Shown piece after piece: positions 8,269-17,242 of a stretch of 64,000 bases of DNA. The position numbers were made by a program, and so were the translations under genes. Within the stretch, counting starts at the first letter, position 1; each line of letters opens with the position of its first letter. Source of the DNA: Nostoc sp. 'Lobaria pulmonaria (5183) cyanobiont' (GTDB lineage Bacteria > Cyanobacteriota > Cyanobacteriia > Cyanobacteriales > Nostocaceae); assembly GCF_002949795.1 (NCBI RefSeq), contig NZ_CP026692.1:3518545-3582544 (forward strand). Direction: 5' to 3'. The notes below the pieces were generated by a model. That model made no database searches and was not told the DNA's origin. It saw only the letters and a program-made list of their open reading frames with translations.

Positions 8269-8799
8269 CTCAAGGGTGTAGGCGTATTGTTTATTCCCTT
8301 TGTCGGCCCAATCGTAGCAGCAGGGCCTATTAGTGCAGTGCTGTTGGGAGCTGCTAGCGGAGCGATCGCAAGTAGTGCAGGTGCCAGTCTAGTATCGGTT
8401 CTAACTACTTTGGGAATGCCAGAAGATAAAGCGGCTATTTACCAAACTCGCTTACAAGCTGGCGAATTTTTCGTGATCGCAGAAGTTGAAAGCGATCGCA
8501 CTGGCGAATTTCAATTGCTGCTCGAAAGTGCTGGTGGCGAAGAAATATCACACAATGGAGAAAACTCTGGCTCGTTCTTGTTCTGGACAGTGCAACAGTC
8601 CGGCAGATTTGTCTTCTGAAGTTCGCGCTCATCTTTCTGATGAAGCCCAGAGTACATTCATTGAGCGCTATAATGCTGTATTCAAAGAAAAGAAAAAAGT
8701 GACGAGATCACAGCCGAACAAGCTGCTTGGGAGGCTATTCACCAGCAATATGATGAAGATGAAAATGGTGTCTGGTCTAAAGCTAAGGTCAAAGCATGA
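8269..8799 (+). pseudogene. broken DUF1269/ChaB-type general-stress gene
   Basis: Three reading frames in series encode parts of one protein. The first (from 8269, directly after an in-frame TAA) reads [18 protein letters not shown], a glycine/alanine-rich hydrophobic stretch, then [25 protein letters not shown], typical of cyanobacterial general-stress (DUF1269-like) proteins. Near 8555 the signal moves to a second frame with [15 protein letters not shown] and [18 protein letters not shown], a ChaB-type segment. Near 8700 it moves to a third frame with [20 protein letters not shown] and VWSKAKVKA, ending at TGA 8799. The N-terminus is missing, and at least two frameshifts separate the pieces, so the gene is dead. 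Confidence 0.6.
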
Positions 8800-9283
8800 A
8801 GAAGGCAGGGGGCAGGAGGGATACAATTTGGTAGTGGTTTCTCTACCAAACGCCCAAGAGACAGACCCCCAGCATATTGCAATCCAACTGTGGCAGAGAT
8901 ATTGGTGTTATTGACTTAAACCCTTGCTGAGGACAGTATTCTTCCTGCCTCTGTTGTTAAACTACTCTGCAAAACTAGATATCAGGGATTTATAATAAAT
9001 AAATTATCCAATATTATGGGGTGGGCTTTTTGGTCTATCCCACAAAAAGTAAGTATATTGGCAATAATATTGGAATATCTGTATATATTTATACTTATTT
9101 AGACAGGCATCGCACTTGGATAGAAATTGCCTAGCTCTGGGCCTAGTTTGCATAATTTTGGGTACATTACCGCAAATGCGCTGATACTTTAATTTCCCCT
9201 CTTCATAAATTCCGCAAAAACACCGTTACGCTATTTGTGATTGCGATCAAAACTTAGAGCATCCAGTTTATTAGGGCGGATTT
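8800..9283. other. intergenic region, no gene seen
   Basis: No coding pattern on either strand. It contains an A/T-rich stretch near 8990-9110 and should carry the promoter of the gene pair starting at 9284. I see no repeat family or RNA structure that I can name. Confidence 0.4.
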
Positions 9284-9529
9284 ATGACCAACCCTGTAAA
9301 GACGGTTATCCAAGTCAATTTGGAGATGGCTCTAGAAGTAGCTCAAGAATTGGAGCAAGCTCCATACACTCAACTCGGTGCTTATTGTTTGGAAATTTTA
9401 CGGGAAATCGGATGTCCTGGTACTGAACTCCCTGTTAACTTACAAACTCGCGATCAGCAGCTAAACTTCATTACAGGCTTTGCATCTTATGCTTTTGGGG
9501 AGGTACAAAGTGTACAAAGCATTAATTGA
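9284..9529 (+). CDS. hypothetical protein (81 aa), first of a coupled pair
   Basis: A small, complete, soluble protein with a helical pattern (ALEVAQELEQAPYTQLGAYCLEIL) and no motif I recognise. The start ATG is preceded by AGGGCGGA. The coding region overlaps the next gene by 20 bp, and the ribosome binding site of that gene (GGGGAGG) lies inside this one, so the two are translationally coupled and probably act together. Both look like Nostocales-specific small proteins; no function is assigned. Confidence 0.5.
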   Translation: MTNPVKTVIQVNLEMALEVAQELEQAPYTQLGAYCLEILREIGCPGTELPVNLQTRDQQLNFITGFASYAFGEVQSVQSIN

Positions 9530-9791
9530 TGATATATTTTCTGATTCAGAAGGGGCAGAAGAAACTACTTTTCCTGCCACAGATGAAGATTTATTAATCT
9601 TAACAGAAAAATTTTTAGGGTTTGAAATTCCCTCAAAGGTTTTCTTGCAAGCGATCGCTATTGCTGATTACGACGGTGCAGCTGCTTTTCGCTACGTTGA
9701 TAATTATTTGATTACTCTCCAAAATAAGAAGAAATGTAAGCAGAAGAAATTACTTGTGTTAGGTTGTTCGACTAGATTTGACAATAATTGA
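9510..9791 (+). CDS. hypothetical protein (93 aa), second of a coupled pair
   Basis: An upstream ATG in frame (9480) exists, but the GTG at 9510 is preferred because GGGGAGG lies 7 nt before it and homology-like sequence begins there (MYKALIDDIFSD). The protein is acidic in its first half (SEGAEETTFPATDEDLLILTEKF), with a helical second half ending in a Lys-rich tail. It overlaps the gene at 9284-9529 by 20 bp. I do not recognise a family; the pairing suggests a shared role. Confidence 0.5.
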   Translation: MYKALIDDIFSDSEGAEETTFPATDEDLLILTEKFLGFEIPSKVFLQAIAIADYDGAAAFRYVDNYLITLQNKKKCKQKKLLVLGCSTRFDNN

Positions 9792-9856
9792 CGTGCCTAT
9801 TCACCAGCTAACTAAAAACCAATACGATTTAGATAAGATAATTTGCACAACCGATA

Positions 9857-9883
9857 TAGAGACGTTGCAATGCAACGTCTCTA
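9857..9883. repeat. 13-bp-arm dispersed palindrome
   Basis: TAGAGACGTTGCA and TGCAACGTCTCTA are separated by one base. This is one of the common Nostoc palindromes, lying in the short gap between convergent genes, where it could act as a bidirectional terminator. It occurs inside a chance open frame that I do not annotate. Confidence 0.6.
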
Positions 9884-9945
9884 CATATATTTGTCCCACA
9901 GAAACAAGAAAGTTTTATGTATGTGCTAATGACGAATTAGTATTA

Positions 9946-11160
9946 CTATCTCCTAAGACAAACTTGTTCATAGCTTTTACCAGCAATATCCCAAGTGAAT
10001 TCTGTTTCTACTAGTTGTCTGCCGTTGTGAGACAATTCTGAACGCAGATGTGGATGATCAAATAGTTGACTAATAGCGGTGACGTACTCTGTCGGTTTAT
10101 TTGCTCGTAATGCCCGTAATGGATGACCAGCAACATCTACGGCTAATCCTTCTAAACCGCGATCGCTCGCTACTATAGGTACACCAGCTGCCATTGCTTC
10201 TAAAGTTTTATTTTTAATCCCAAACCCAGTCCGCATCGGTACAACGCAGATGGTGGCTTGATGTAAATATTCTGCCATCGAAGGTACACGCCCAAGCACA
10301 TTAATTCCTGGTTTTTGAGCAAGTGCTAAAACTTCTGCTACGGGATGAGAACCGACAATATCGAAAGTTGTATCAGGATACAATTTTTGGATTTCTGGCA
10401 AAACTTCGTTGCTGAAAAAGCAGACAGCATCAATGTTTGCCAAATTATCCATTGCACCGATGAAAATTAAACGGTGTCCACCGGGATCGTTGGTACGGTT
10501 GGGGAAAGAAATTAAATCTACACCATTGGGAATAACTGTAATTTCACTATTGGGGTTAAATTCTTCTAGTTGAATTTTATCTTCTTCTGTTGTCGCAACG
10601 ATTGCCGAAAACTTAGCACAGTAGTTTTGCTCATAACGCCGTAAAAGTGGCAGATTAATTTTGTCTCTAAGGGAATTTTCGGAAATGCCCGTTGATAGTT
10701 GGTTGCGACAAGTAGCGTAAACTGAACTATGAACATTAACTATAGTTTTTAGTTGTTTGGGAAAATGCGATCGCACATAAATTTCATTGACGCTATGTTC
10801 GCAGGTAATTACATCGCATTTTCCCGCTTCCACCCAGTTATCAACCCATGTTTGCATCTCAACTGAGTAGCGGTTGAGTACGCTTGGCGGTGTCCCCTGC
10901 TGCAAAAATCTATTAAATCGCTGTATTTTCTGCAATATTCCGGTGGTTTGAGAATCTGGCGGACGTTCAAAAATGGCTAGATGATCCACACAATCGCGTA
11001 ATCCTGCTACTTCTGCGTCTGTAACATCGCCCTCGCGTTGAGTCGCCAGGGTAACAGTATGGCGTTGACTTAGGTATTTAAGTAAATTAAATGTCCTGAC
11101 TTGGGTTCCCCCACGTGTTGGTGGGTAGGGAAAGGTGGAAGATAGCATTAAAATGTTCAT
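9946..11160 (-). CDS. GT4-type glycosyltransferase
   Basis: A 404-aa GT-B fold glycosyltransferase. The N-terminal domain starts MNILMLSSTFPYPPTRGGTQ (acceptor-domain glycine loop and an RTFNLLKYLS helix). The C-terminal domain carries TVIPNGVDLISFP, LIFIGAMDN, the donor-site stretch GFGIKNKTLEAMAAGVPIVAS, and a final helix ending VETEFTWDIAGKSYE. GT4 enzymes transfer sugars with retention from nucleotide-sugar donors onto polysaccharide or lipid acceptors at the cytoplasmic face. Acceptor and donor cannot be told from sequence. It stands alone; the gene upstream is in the same direction, but a strong terminator palindrome lies between them. Confidence 0.85.
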   Translation of the reverse strand: MNILMLSSTFPYPPTRGGTQVRTFNLLKYLSQRHTVTLATQREGDVTDAEVAGLRDCVDHLAIFERPPDSQTTGILQKIQRFNRFLQQGTPPSVLNRYSVEMQTWVDNWVEAGKCDVITCEHSVNEIYVRSHFPKQLKTIVNVHSSVYATCRNQLSTGISENSLRDKINLPLLRRYEQNYCAKFSAIVATTEEDKIQLEEFNPNSEITVIPNGVDLISFPNRTNDPGGHRLIFIGAMDNLANIDAVCFFSNEVLPEIQKLYPDTTFDIVGSHPVAEVLALAQKPGINVLGRVPSMAEYLHQATICVVPMRTGFGIKNKTLEAMAAGVPIVASDRGLEGLAVDVAGHPLRALRANKPTEYVTAISQLFDHPHLRSELSHNGRQLVETEFTWDIAGKSYEQVCLRR

Positions 11161-11225
11161 ACAAGTAATGAATCAAATGTGATATATACACCATGCCCTC
11201 ATTGGAGGCTGTATGTCACGTCCAA

Positions 11226-11263
11226 AAACACCAGGAGGAAACGCGCGTTTCCTCCTGGTGTTT
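11226..11263 (-). terminator. 38-bp perfect palindrome, probable terminator of the GlcG-like gene
   Basis: AAACACCAGGAGGAAACGC is followed directly by its exact reverse complement. On the minus strand the stem ends GTGTTTTTGG, giving a short U-tract, and it lies about 100 bp downstream of the gene at 11368-11781. It would insulate the glycosyltransferase gene from upstream transcription. Confidence 0.6.
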
Positions 11264-11367
11264 GGTAGATGACTACAATAGTTCGGTGTGGTTACGATTT
11301 TTGGGTGGACTTGCTAATCTCACTGCTAAATGGGCGCTGCTTCTATTTTAAAGATGTCTAAATGGTA

Positions 11368-11781
11368 TTAGAAAGCTGCGACAGCTGCCTCAGCTACAGC
11401 TTGATCCTGTTCACCGCTACCACCACTTACTCCGATCGCACCAACTATCTGCTCATCGCGTTGAAGTGGTATACCCCCGGCAAAGATCATGATTCTTCCT
11501 CCATTTGAGGCGTGAATACCATAAAATTGTTTTCCTGGTTGAGCATCCTCAGCAAGGGATTTGGTAGAGAGATCAAACGCACGAGCAGTAAATGCCTTGT
11601 TAATTGAGATATCGATACTTCCGATCCACGCTCCATCCATCCGAATATGAGCAACAAGATTCCCGCCAGCATCAACAACCGCCAGATTCATTGGTTGTCC
11701 GATTGCACGAGCCTTCGCTTCTCCAGCCGCTAGTATTCGTCGTGCGTCATCCAAGGATACAGAATGTTTGTCAGAAGTCAT
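11368..11781 (-). CDS. GlcG/HbpS-like protein (DUF336 family)
   Basis: This 137-aa protein has the family pattern throughout: LDDARRILAAGEAKARAIG, MNLAVVDAGGNLVAHIRMDGAW, SIDISINKAFTARAFDLST, FYGIHASNGGRIMIFAGGIPL, and the glycine-rich GAIGVSGGSGEQDQAVA near the C-terminus. The family includes GlcG, of unknown role in glycolate loci, and the haem-binding HbpS of actinomycetes. Which activity applies here is not visible, though family members often accompany oxidative metabolism. Length is typical and complete. It is transcribed alone, with a terminator palindrome downstream. Confidence 0.8.
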   Translation of the reverse strand: MTSDKHSVSLDDARRILAAGEAKARAIGQPMNLAVVDAGGNLVAHIRMDGAWIGSIDISINKAFTARAFDLSTKSLAEDAQPGKQFYGIHASNGGRIMIFAGGIPLQRDEQIVGAIGVSGGSGEQDQAVAEAAVAAF

Positions 11782-12075
11782 GGTAATTCTTTCAATCGGA
11801 GAAATATGTGCGTTGAGGGCGTGTCATCAATAAAGGATATCACGAGCATAAATCGGTGTACCCCTTTAAGACCAAGAAGACTTCAAGCGCTCCTTAGGAA
11901 CGTGGATTAAATAAAATGCAAAACTTCATCCTCTATCTTGCTTCCGTCTCCTTTATAAGGAGAGGGATTGAGGGTGAGGTAAGTCAGGGACATAAATTGT
12001 ATGTTATTTAATTCTTATTCCTTAGACGGGATCTTAGCTGATGAGCAATTGCATTCAACTGATAATCACTACAGA

Positions 12076-12708
12076 TCAAAGCATAATCAAACCCAGTCGC
12101 ACACCCACAGCAACAGCCTCAGTGCGGCTGGAGACAGTGAGCTTTTGAAAAATAGATGAGAGATGAAATTTGACGGTATGCTCCGAAATGTGCAAGCCTT
12201 TAGCGATCGCTTTATTCCCCAACCCAGAACCAAGCATTCCTAAAACCTCTATCTCCCGTGGTGTCAAGGTTTGTACGGGATTTGCCACCACTTTTTCCCG
12301 GATAGATAATAATTCTATAGCATCCGGGTGCAGCACCACCAAACCATAAGCGATCGCCTCCACAGCAGCAACAATTTCTGACTCTGTGCTAGTACTGGGC
12401 AATATCCCCCGGATACCAGAACGTAATCCCGTCTCTAAATCAATGCTGTCAAGTTCTTCAACAATGACGATCATTGCCAATGGGTATTGTTCCTCTTGAA
12501 TAACCAGCAATTTTTCCCACACAGATTGTTGAAGATTGCCACTCAAATCTACCAGCACCACATCTGGCTGTAATTGCCCAACTTCACTCGCCAATACATC
12601 CAAATCGGATGCACTCCCCACAACCGTCAGCCGAGGATTGGTAGTCACCACAGCTGATAACCCTGCCCGCACTACAGGGGAAGTGGCAACTACCATCACT
12701 CGGATCAT
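12076..12708 (-). CDS. LuxR/NarL-type regulator with a degenerate receiver domain
   Basis: Residues 1-120 have a receiver fold with the likely phospho-acceptor D54 (VVLVD), but the acidic pair normally at positions 8-9 is Ala-Thr (MVVATSP), and the conserved Lys after the fifth strand is absent (RGILPSTST). Residues 145-205 are a clear LuxR-type helix-turn-helix (TPREIEVLGMLGSGLGNKAIAKGL then HTVKFHLSSIFQKL). The regulator is therefore probably not controlled by ordinary phosphorylation. Its ATG overlaps the stop of the HtrA-like protease gene upstream (ATGA), so the two are one operon and probably one pathway. Confidence 0.85.
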   Translation of the reverse strand: MIRVMVVATSPVVRAGLSAVVTTNPRLTVVGSASDLDVLASEVGQLQPDVVLVDLSGNLQQSVWEKLLVIQEEQYPLAMIVIVEELDSIDLETGLRSGIRGILPSTSTESEIVAAVEAIAYGLVVLHPDAIELLSIREKVVANPVQTLTPREIEVLGMLGSGLGNKAIAKGLHISEHTVKFHLSSIFQKLTVSSRTEAVAVGVRLGLIML

Positions 12709-13541
12709 GTCGCCTCCACAGCAGTTTTACCAGACTGCACCTCAACATAAATCACGAATTGCTGCCCACCGCGTAGGAGTTGTAGCGGTACAGATCCTTT
12801 ACTGTCATGGAGATATTTGGATAAGTCATTCATGCTAGTGAATAATCGCCCCGAAACTCCAATTAAAACATCGCCGATTTGCACACCAGCAGTTTCCGCC
12901 GCACTGTTAGGTAAAATTGATAACACCAATAAACCCAAGCTACGCCTACTTAAAAGCACAGGTTGCAGTGTAACTCCCAGCTGCGGACGACTATTACCCT
13001 GTACAAAACGCTCAACAGTGCTGCTGGGAACTGCCACAGCCAAACCATTAACAATCATCGTATTAATTCCCACAACAAGGCCTTTACAATCGGCAAGTGG
13101 CCCCCCAGAGTTTCCAGGATATAGCTGCAAATCAGCCATAACAGCCCGTGGATTATTTGCATAAATAATTCCAGTTGTCACAGCACCACTGTCAGCAAAG
13201 GGATTACCCACCGCTAAAACTAATTCACCCACTCGTAGCGCCTCAGAATTACCAATGGTTGCAGCAGTTAAATTAGTGGCGACAATTTTCAGGGCTGCTA
13301 AATCCTGCTGTGGATCAAATTGTGTACGCACCGCATCAAATACCCTTCCGTCTGCCAATTCCACAGTTGCGCGGTTGCTGGTTGCAACATGGGCATTAGT
13401 AATAATTAGCCCGTCAGATTGCCAAATTACACCAGAACCGACTCCCAAAGAGCCGCTTTTTACTTTGACAGTGCGTAGGCGTAGCCTAGCAGCTACCTCT
13501 GTCAATTCAGCAGCGATGTTAGTTAATGTTGTGTTTGCCAT
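12705..13541 (-). CDS. HtrA/Deg-like trypsin-fold serine protease with PDZ domain
   Basis: The catalytic triad is present: His51 in TNAHV, Asp80 in QQDLAALK and Ser145 in GNSGGPL. A PDZ domain follows (about residues 175-265: LGVTLQPV, AETAGVQIGDVLIGV). At about 278 aa it is shorter than classical HtrA. It has no signal peptide or membrane anchor, so it is probably cytoplasmic or delivered otherwise. The ATG at 13541 is chosen over a TTG three codons upstream. It overlaps the LuxR-type regulator gene by 4 bp. The neighbouring gene at 13998 encodes a paralogue with a dead active site, separated by a 42-bp tandem array. Confidence 0.85.
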   Translation of the reverse strand: MANTTLTNIAAELTEVAARLRLRTVKVKSGSLGVGSGVIWQSDGLIITNAHVATSNRATVELADGRVFDAVRTQFDPQQDLAALKIVATNLTAATIGNSEALRVGELVLAVGNPFADSGAVTTGIIYANNPRAVMADLQLYPGNSGGPLADCKGLVVGINTMIVNGLAVAVPSSTVERFVQGNSRPQLGVTLQPVLLSRRSLGLLVLSILPNSAAETAGVQIGDVLIGVSGRLFTSMNDLSKYLHDSKGSVPLQLLRGGQQFVIYVEVQSGKTAVEAT

Positions 13542-13669
13542 GTTATACAATTTTTCCCCATGTCAAAGTAGAATCAGTGATCTGAAAATAGTTTTTAGTC
13601 GGGTTGAGATAATTGAGAATGCTGCAAGATATCAGTCAACCCAACTTTGGAAAGCAAATTCTGAGAATT

Positions 13670-13937
13670 CCGAGTTCAGAGGCTGAATGTTCGAGCAAAA
13701 AGGTGGAAGTTCCGAGTTCAGAGGCTGAATGTTCGAGTAAAAAGGTGGAAGTTCCGAGTTCAGAAGCTCAATGTTCGAGTAAAAAGGTGGAAGTTCCGAG
13801 TTCAGAGGCTGAATGTTCGAGTAAAAAGGTGGAAATTCCGAGTTCAGAGGCTGAATGTTCGAGTAAAAAGGTGGAAGTTCCGAGTTCAGAAGCTCAATGT
13901 TCGAGTAAAAAGGTGGAAATTCCGAGTTCAGAAGCTC
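13670..13937. repeat. tandem array, six 42-bp units (each two 21-bp half-units)
   Basis: The unit begins CCGAGTTCAGAGGCTGAATG and continues with a TCGAG(T/C)AAAAAGGTGGAAG half-unit, restarting at 13670, 13712, 13754, 13796, 13838, 13880 and (partial) 13922. Each half is 21 bp and both start with (C/T)CGAG. Because 42 is a multiple of 3, the array is open in several frames. The plus-strand frame through it (13613-13960) is not considered a gene. It shares CCGA(A/G)TTCAG with the array at 22520-22719. Confidence 0.9.
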
Positions 13938-13997
13938 GAATGAATAGAAAATTTAGATAAATCTTGACACAGCTAGTTAAACCCATCCCAAATTGGA

Positions 13998-14909
13998 TTA
14001 TTCTTCCTTAGTAGGTCGTTCACCAACTGCGATCGCTAACTCAATTAACACCCCACCCCGGATAACTTGGACGTTGACAGATTTACCAATGCGATCGCTA
14101 CTATTGAGCAGCCCCAGCACATCACCTGTATCGCCCACAGTTACGCCATCGAACCTTACCAAAACATCGCCAAGCAGCACACCTGCATTATCAGCAGGCC
14201 CGGAAGGCTCAACATTAACGACAATTACCCCAGTTGCAGAAGTTAAATTGAGAGCAGTTTTCAGGTTATTTGGTAAACGTACTGGTTGCATTCCCACACC
14301 CAAGTAGCCTTTTGAAATACGTCCTTTTGCTACTAATTGATCAACCACGCGATCGACTGTAGCAGTAGGAATAGTCAGAGCAGTACCACGCCGCCCCGAT
14401 GTATTCATGCCTACCACAAAACCAGCAGCATCTACCAACGGCCCACCTGCAAAGCCAGAGTAAAGGGTAATGTCTGGGCGGATGAATTGCTCAATATTCC
14501 CGCCATTCATACTTCGCCAAGCACCGCTAACTACACTCACAGCACCCATCGCCGCCCTTAAGTCACCTTCGCTACCTCTTGCTAGCCCTAACACCAAATG
14601 ACCGACTTTAAGCGTTTTGGCATCGCCAACTTTTGCCACAGGTATTTCGACATTTTCTAGTTTAAAAACAGCGATATCGGTGCTAGAGTCATGACCAACG
14701 AGTGTTACTGGTGCAGTGTTACCATTTGATAGAGTGATGGTGATGTCGTCATAGCGCTGAAGAGACTCATCAGAGGTAACAATGATGCCATTACGCCAGT
14801 GAATGCCGCTTGGGGAAACACGTGTACCCCCATTCACCGCAACCACAGCACTCCCAGCGTGTTCTACGGTGTCAGCTAAACTGTTGGACAGGTCTAGTAA
14901 TGAAGACAT
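13998..14909 (-). CDS. HtrA-like pseudo-protease with PDZ domain
   Basis: The whole trypsin-PDZ layout is present (about 303 aa; PDZ about residues 200-295 with LGVGMQPV and ADNAGVLLGDVLVRFDGV), but the active site is destroyed. The His position in IIVTSDESL is Glu48, and the catalytic Ser in GFAGGPLVD is Ala154; only Asp78 (STDIAVFK) remains. The frame is otherwise perfect and well conserved in pattern, so this looks like a maintained non-catalytic protein, perhaps a substrate-binding or regulatory partner of the active protease at 12705. ATG 14909 is preferred to a TTG five codons upstream. Confidence 0.8.
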   Translation of the reverse strand: MSSLLDLSNSLADTVEHAGSAVVAVNGGTRVSPSGIHWRNGIIVTSDESLQRYDDITITLSNGNTAPVTLVGHDSSTDIAVFKLENVEIPVAKVGDAKTLKVGHLVLGLARGSEGDLRAAMGAVSVVSGAWRSMNGGNIEQFIRPDITLYSGFAGGPLVDAAGFVVGMNTSGRRGTALTIPTATVDRVVDQLVAKGRISKGYLGVGMQPVRLPNNLKTALNLTSATGVIVVNVEPSGPADNAGVLLGDVLVRFDGVTVGDTGDVLGLLNSSDRIGKSVNVQVIRGGVLIELAIAVGERPTKEE

Positions 14910-15035
14910 AAGATTTTTGTGCAAACGTTCTTAGATGTTCATATCGTGCCGTTTTCTCAACACAGATGACATCGGAAAAATGGGGAGAATTCACCCTAGA
15001 AAAATGGCTAGGATTGACATCAGCTTTTTGGCATT

Positions 15036-15155
15036 AGACCTCGCAAAAGTCCCTAACACTCTACTCCCAATCCCTTCCTGCAAGCGGGGAGGGGAGCGTT
15101 TGCTTTATTCAAATGTGGGATGGGGTTCTGTATTTTTGATTTATGCAAGAGGTCT
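15036..15155 (+). mobile_element. MITE-like element, copy 2 (120 bp)
   Basis: It starts AGACCTCGCAAAAGTCCC and ends TTTGATTTATGCAAGAGGTCT, with intact inverted ends (AGACCTC / GAGGTCT) flanked by TT and AA. The inner GGGGAGGGGAGCGTTTGCTTT matches the other two copies. This is the best-preserved copy for defining the ends. Confidence 0.6.
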
Positions 15156-15261
15156 AATATTCCAATGTCATCAGCAATTGGTCTTCTAAGCAGAGCTTAC
15201 CTGGCACGTCCTATTTTTTGTTTTGGTAGGCTGTGCAGTAAGCGAAGCCATGCCGTTAGGC

Positions 15262-15387
15262 TTATCGCACTACCTCTAACGTCTGATTAAGGCGTTGCAT
15301 AAATGCGGGATGATTTGGCGGTTGAAACCATTGAGAATTCGTTCCAGATTGGGCGAAATCATCCCATAATTCTGCAACGTCTAAAGA
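15262..15387 (-). pseudogene. 42-codon remnant of an unrecognised gene
   Basis: Directly downstream of the P450 stop, on the same strand, a frame without a start codon reads LDVAELWDDFAQSGTNSQW then FQPPNHPAFMQRLNQTLEV before a stop. The composition is convincingly protein-like and unlike the surrounding repeats, so it is probably the C-terminal end of a lost gene. I cannot name the family. Confidence 0.35.
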
Positions 15388-15399
15388 TTAAATAACCAC

Positions 15400-16644
15400 T
15401 TATACTACCTTGTCGAATTCAATATAGAGGTACTTCAGTCCCCGCATAAGTATATTCGGTAAGTACTGATAACCGGAATGTCCCAAGCGGATGTTCTTAA
15501 GCCGTAGCAACAATCGCTGATATGCAATCTGCATTTCTTTACGAGCAAGCATAGCACCTAAACAAAAATGAATCCCATGACCAAAAGATAGGTGATTGCT
15601 GGCATTATGGCGGCGCACATCGAAACGCTCACCCTCAATAAATTTTATCGGGTCGCGGTTAGCAGCATCAAAGCGGATCATCACCAAAGACCCAGCTTGG
15701 AGAGCAACGTCTCCTAGTTTTATATCTTCGGTCACAACTCGCCACATTCCCGCTGTTGGACTTTCCATCCGTAGAACTTCTTCAACAAAATTCTCTAGCT
15801 GCGAAATATCTGTTTGTAGCAACTTTATTTGCTCTTTATTGTTTGCCAGCAACAACATCCCACCTGCGAGCGCACTGGTGACAGTTTCATTGCCAGCCAC
15901 TAATATCTGCTGAATTATACTCAGCAGTTCAGCAGTATCAAGCGATCGCTCCCCAGCTACCTTTGCCTGTACCAAGTCAGTAATCAAATCATCTTGAGGC
16001 TGTTTTTGGCGCGAGTCTATGACATCCTTAAAATAATGCTGGAAAGCAACAACATCTTTAGCACACTCGATCTCCTGCTCTCTAGAGAGTGTGTGGCCTA
16101 GACGCGCAATAAAAGCATCAGACCATTGCTTGAACTTTGGTATATCTGCTTGCGGCACACCTAACTGTTGAGCAATAACTTTCAGCGGTAAAGCTACGGC
16201 AAACTCACTGACGAACTCACACTTGCTGCGATCGATGAAACTGTCAATCAGTTCATCAACAATCTGCTCAATCAACTCAGACATTTTGTTGACACGCTCA
16301 GAGGTGAATGCTTTATTCACCAGCGCTCGAAATCGCTCGTGTTCTGGCGGATCTGCTGTAAGCAGGGTGTTCATCTGAGGCCAGCCTTGAGCGGAAATTT
16401 TCTGCAACTCATCATCCTGTTCTTCTTTTCCAGCCAGTAAAGTAGAGAAATTGCTAGAGAATACTCTTGTATCCTTAAGAATTGCTCTCACCAAGTCATA
16501 GCTGGTAACGAGAAAGAGTTTTGCTCCTGGTGTGGAACTAGGTAGCTCCATAATTGGTGCTTGCTCCTGTGCCAGCTTGTAGAATTCATAAGGACACACA
16601 AGCACTTCCGGGTCAAAGAAGTTGTAGTCCGACAGATGCTTCAT
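15400..16644 (-). CDS. cytochrome P450
   Basis: A complete bacterial-type soluble P450 of 414 aa. Visible signatures are the I-helix oxygen-activation motif AGNETVTSA (about residue 250), the ExxR pair in EEVLRMESP (about 288), and the haem-thiolate loop FGHGIHFCLGAMLAR with Cys near residue 360. ADPPEHERFRALVNKAFT in the C-helix region is typical of CYP107-like proteins. It uses electrons from a ferredoxin to insert oxygen into a substrate that cannot be predicted; a plant-type ferredoxin gene lies 1.6 kb away. It is monocistronic as far as can be seen. Confidence 0.92.
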   Translation of the reverse strand: MKHLSDYNFFDPEVLVCPYEFYKLAQEQAPIMELPSSTPGAKLFLVTSYDLVRAILKDTRVFSSNFSTLLAGKEEQDDELQKISAQGWPQMNTLLTADPPEHERFRALVNKAFTSERVNKMSELIEQIVDELIDSFIDRSKCEFVSEFAVALPLKVIAQQLGVPQADIPKFKQWSDAFIARLGHTLSREQEIECAKDVVAFQHYFKDVIDSRQKQPQDDLITDLVQAKVAGERSLDTAELLSIIQQILVAGNETVTSALAGGMLLLANNKEQIKLLQTDISQLENFVEEVLRMESPTAGMWRVVTEDIKLGDVALQAGSLVMIRFDAANRDPIKFIEGERFDVRRHNASNHLSFGHGIHFCLGAMLARKEMQIAYQRLLLRLKNIRLGHSGYQYLPNILMRGLKYLYIEFDKVV

Positions 16645-17242
16645 GCTTTTAATGGTGGTCAGTGATGGTTTACTTTGAGTAATTGTGCAGTCAACATCAT
16701 CTTAACAAGTTACTTATCGTTACCTAAAAAATGAGCTAATGGTAAATAACTTTATCTTGCACAGAAAGACTGGGCATTAGATACCAATTTCAGATTGAGA
16801 CGTAAAGGAATTAGTCAGTTAATAATCTTCAGCCACAAAAAGCGTTAGCATTCGCGCAGGGAATTTTGAACTAGACAAGTTTGCTCAACTGGTTTTAGAT
16901 ACGCCCGATTGAGTGCAGTGGATGGGGTAAAGTAAGTTGTTAGAGTTGTGTGATCTGCTACGCCCCGCCTTAAGAGCGATTGCTGGCTGTGAAGGAGGCG
17001 CTGTCAGAGTGACGTTATGGGAATGCTACGGAGTTGTTTATCAATCTGACTTTTCCCGTTATCTCCTTAATGGAGCGATGTCTACGACGGGCTACGCCTA
17101 TGCTTACTATACGCCTAGCCTAAAGCCCTATTCTCTGGTGATTAATTGTCATTAAAATTAACTTGTCGAGAATAAATATAGTGTAAAACCTTGCTATTTG
17201 GTTGTTTCACGACTTAATCGGAAAAGTCAGTTCGATAAACAA
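16645..17242. other. intergenic region with short dispersed repeats
   Basis: This divergent spacer between the P450 and hemD-like genes should carry both promoters. Around 17074-17110 a GCGATGTCTACGACGGGCTA / CGCC element occurs; it is a shorter relative of the 36-bp hairpin element described elsewhere. The 219-bp open frame at 16937-17155 runs through this repeat and is not a gene. Confidence 0.45.

Noticed and set aside
9778..10014. 78-codon plus-strand frame
   Set aside because: It runs through the common Nostoc palindrome at 9857-9883 and overlaps the 3' end of the glycosyltransferase gene on the other strand.
13670..13937. Possible CRISPR array
   Set aside because: The units are directly adjacent with no unique spacers, and no cas genes are present.
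13613..13960. 115-codon plus-strand frame encoding PSSEA.CSSKKVE repeats
   Set aside because: It exists only because the 42-bp tandem array is a multiple of three. There is no ribosome binding site and no folded non-repeat part, and the array is open in other frames too.
16937..17155. 72-codon frame upstream of the hemD-like gene
   Set aside because: It consists partly of dispersed repeat sequence and has no ribosome binding site or conserved pattern.
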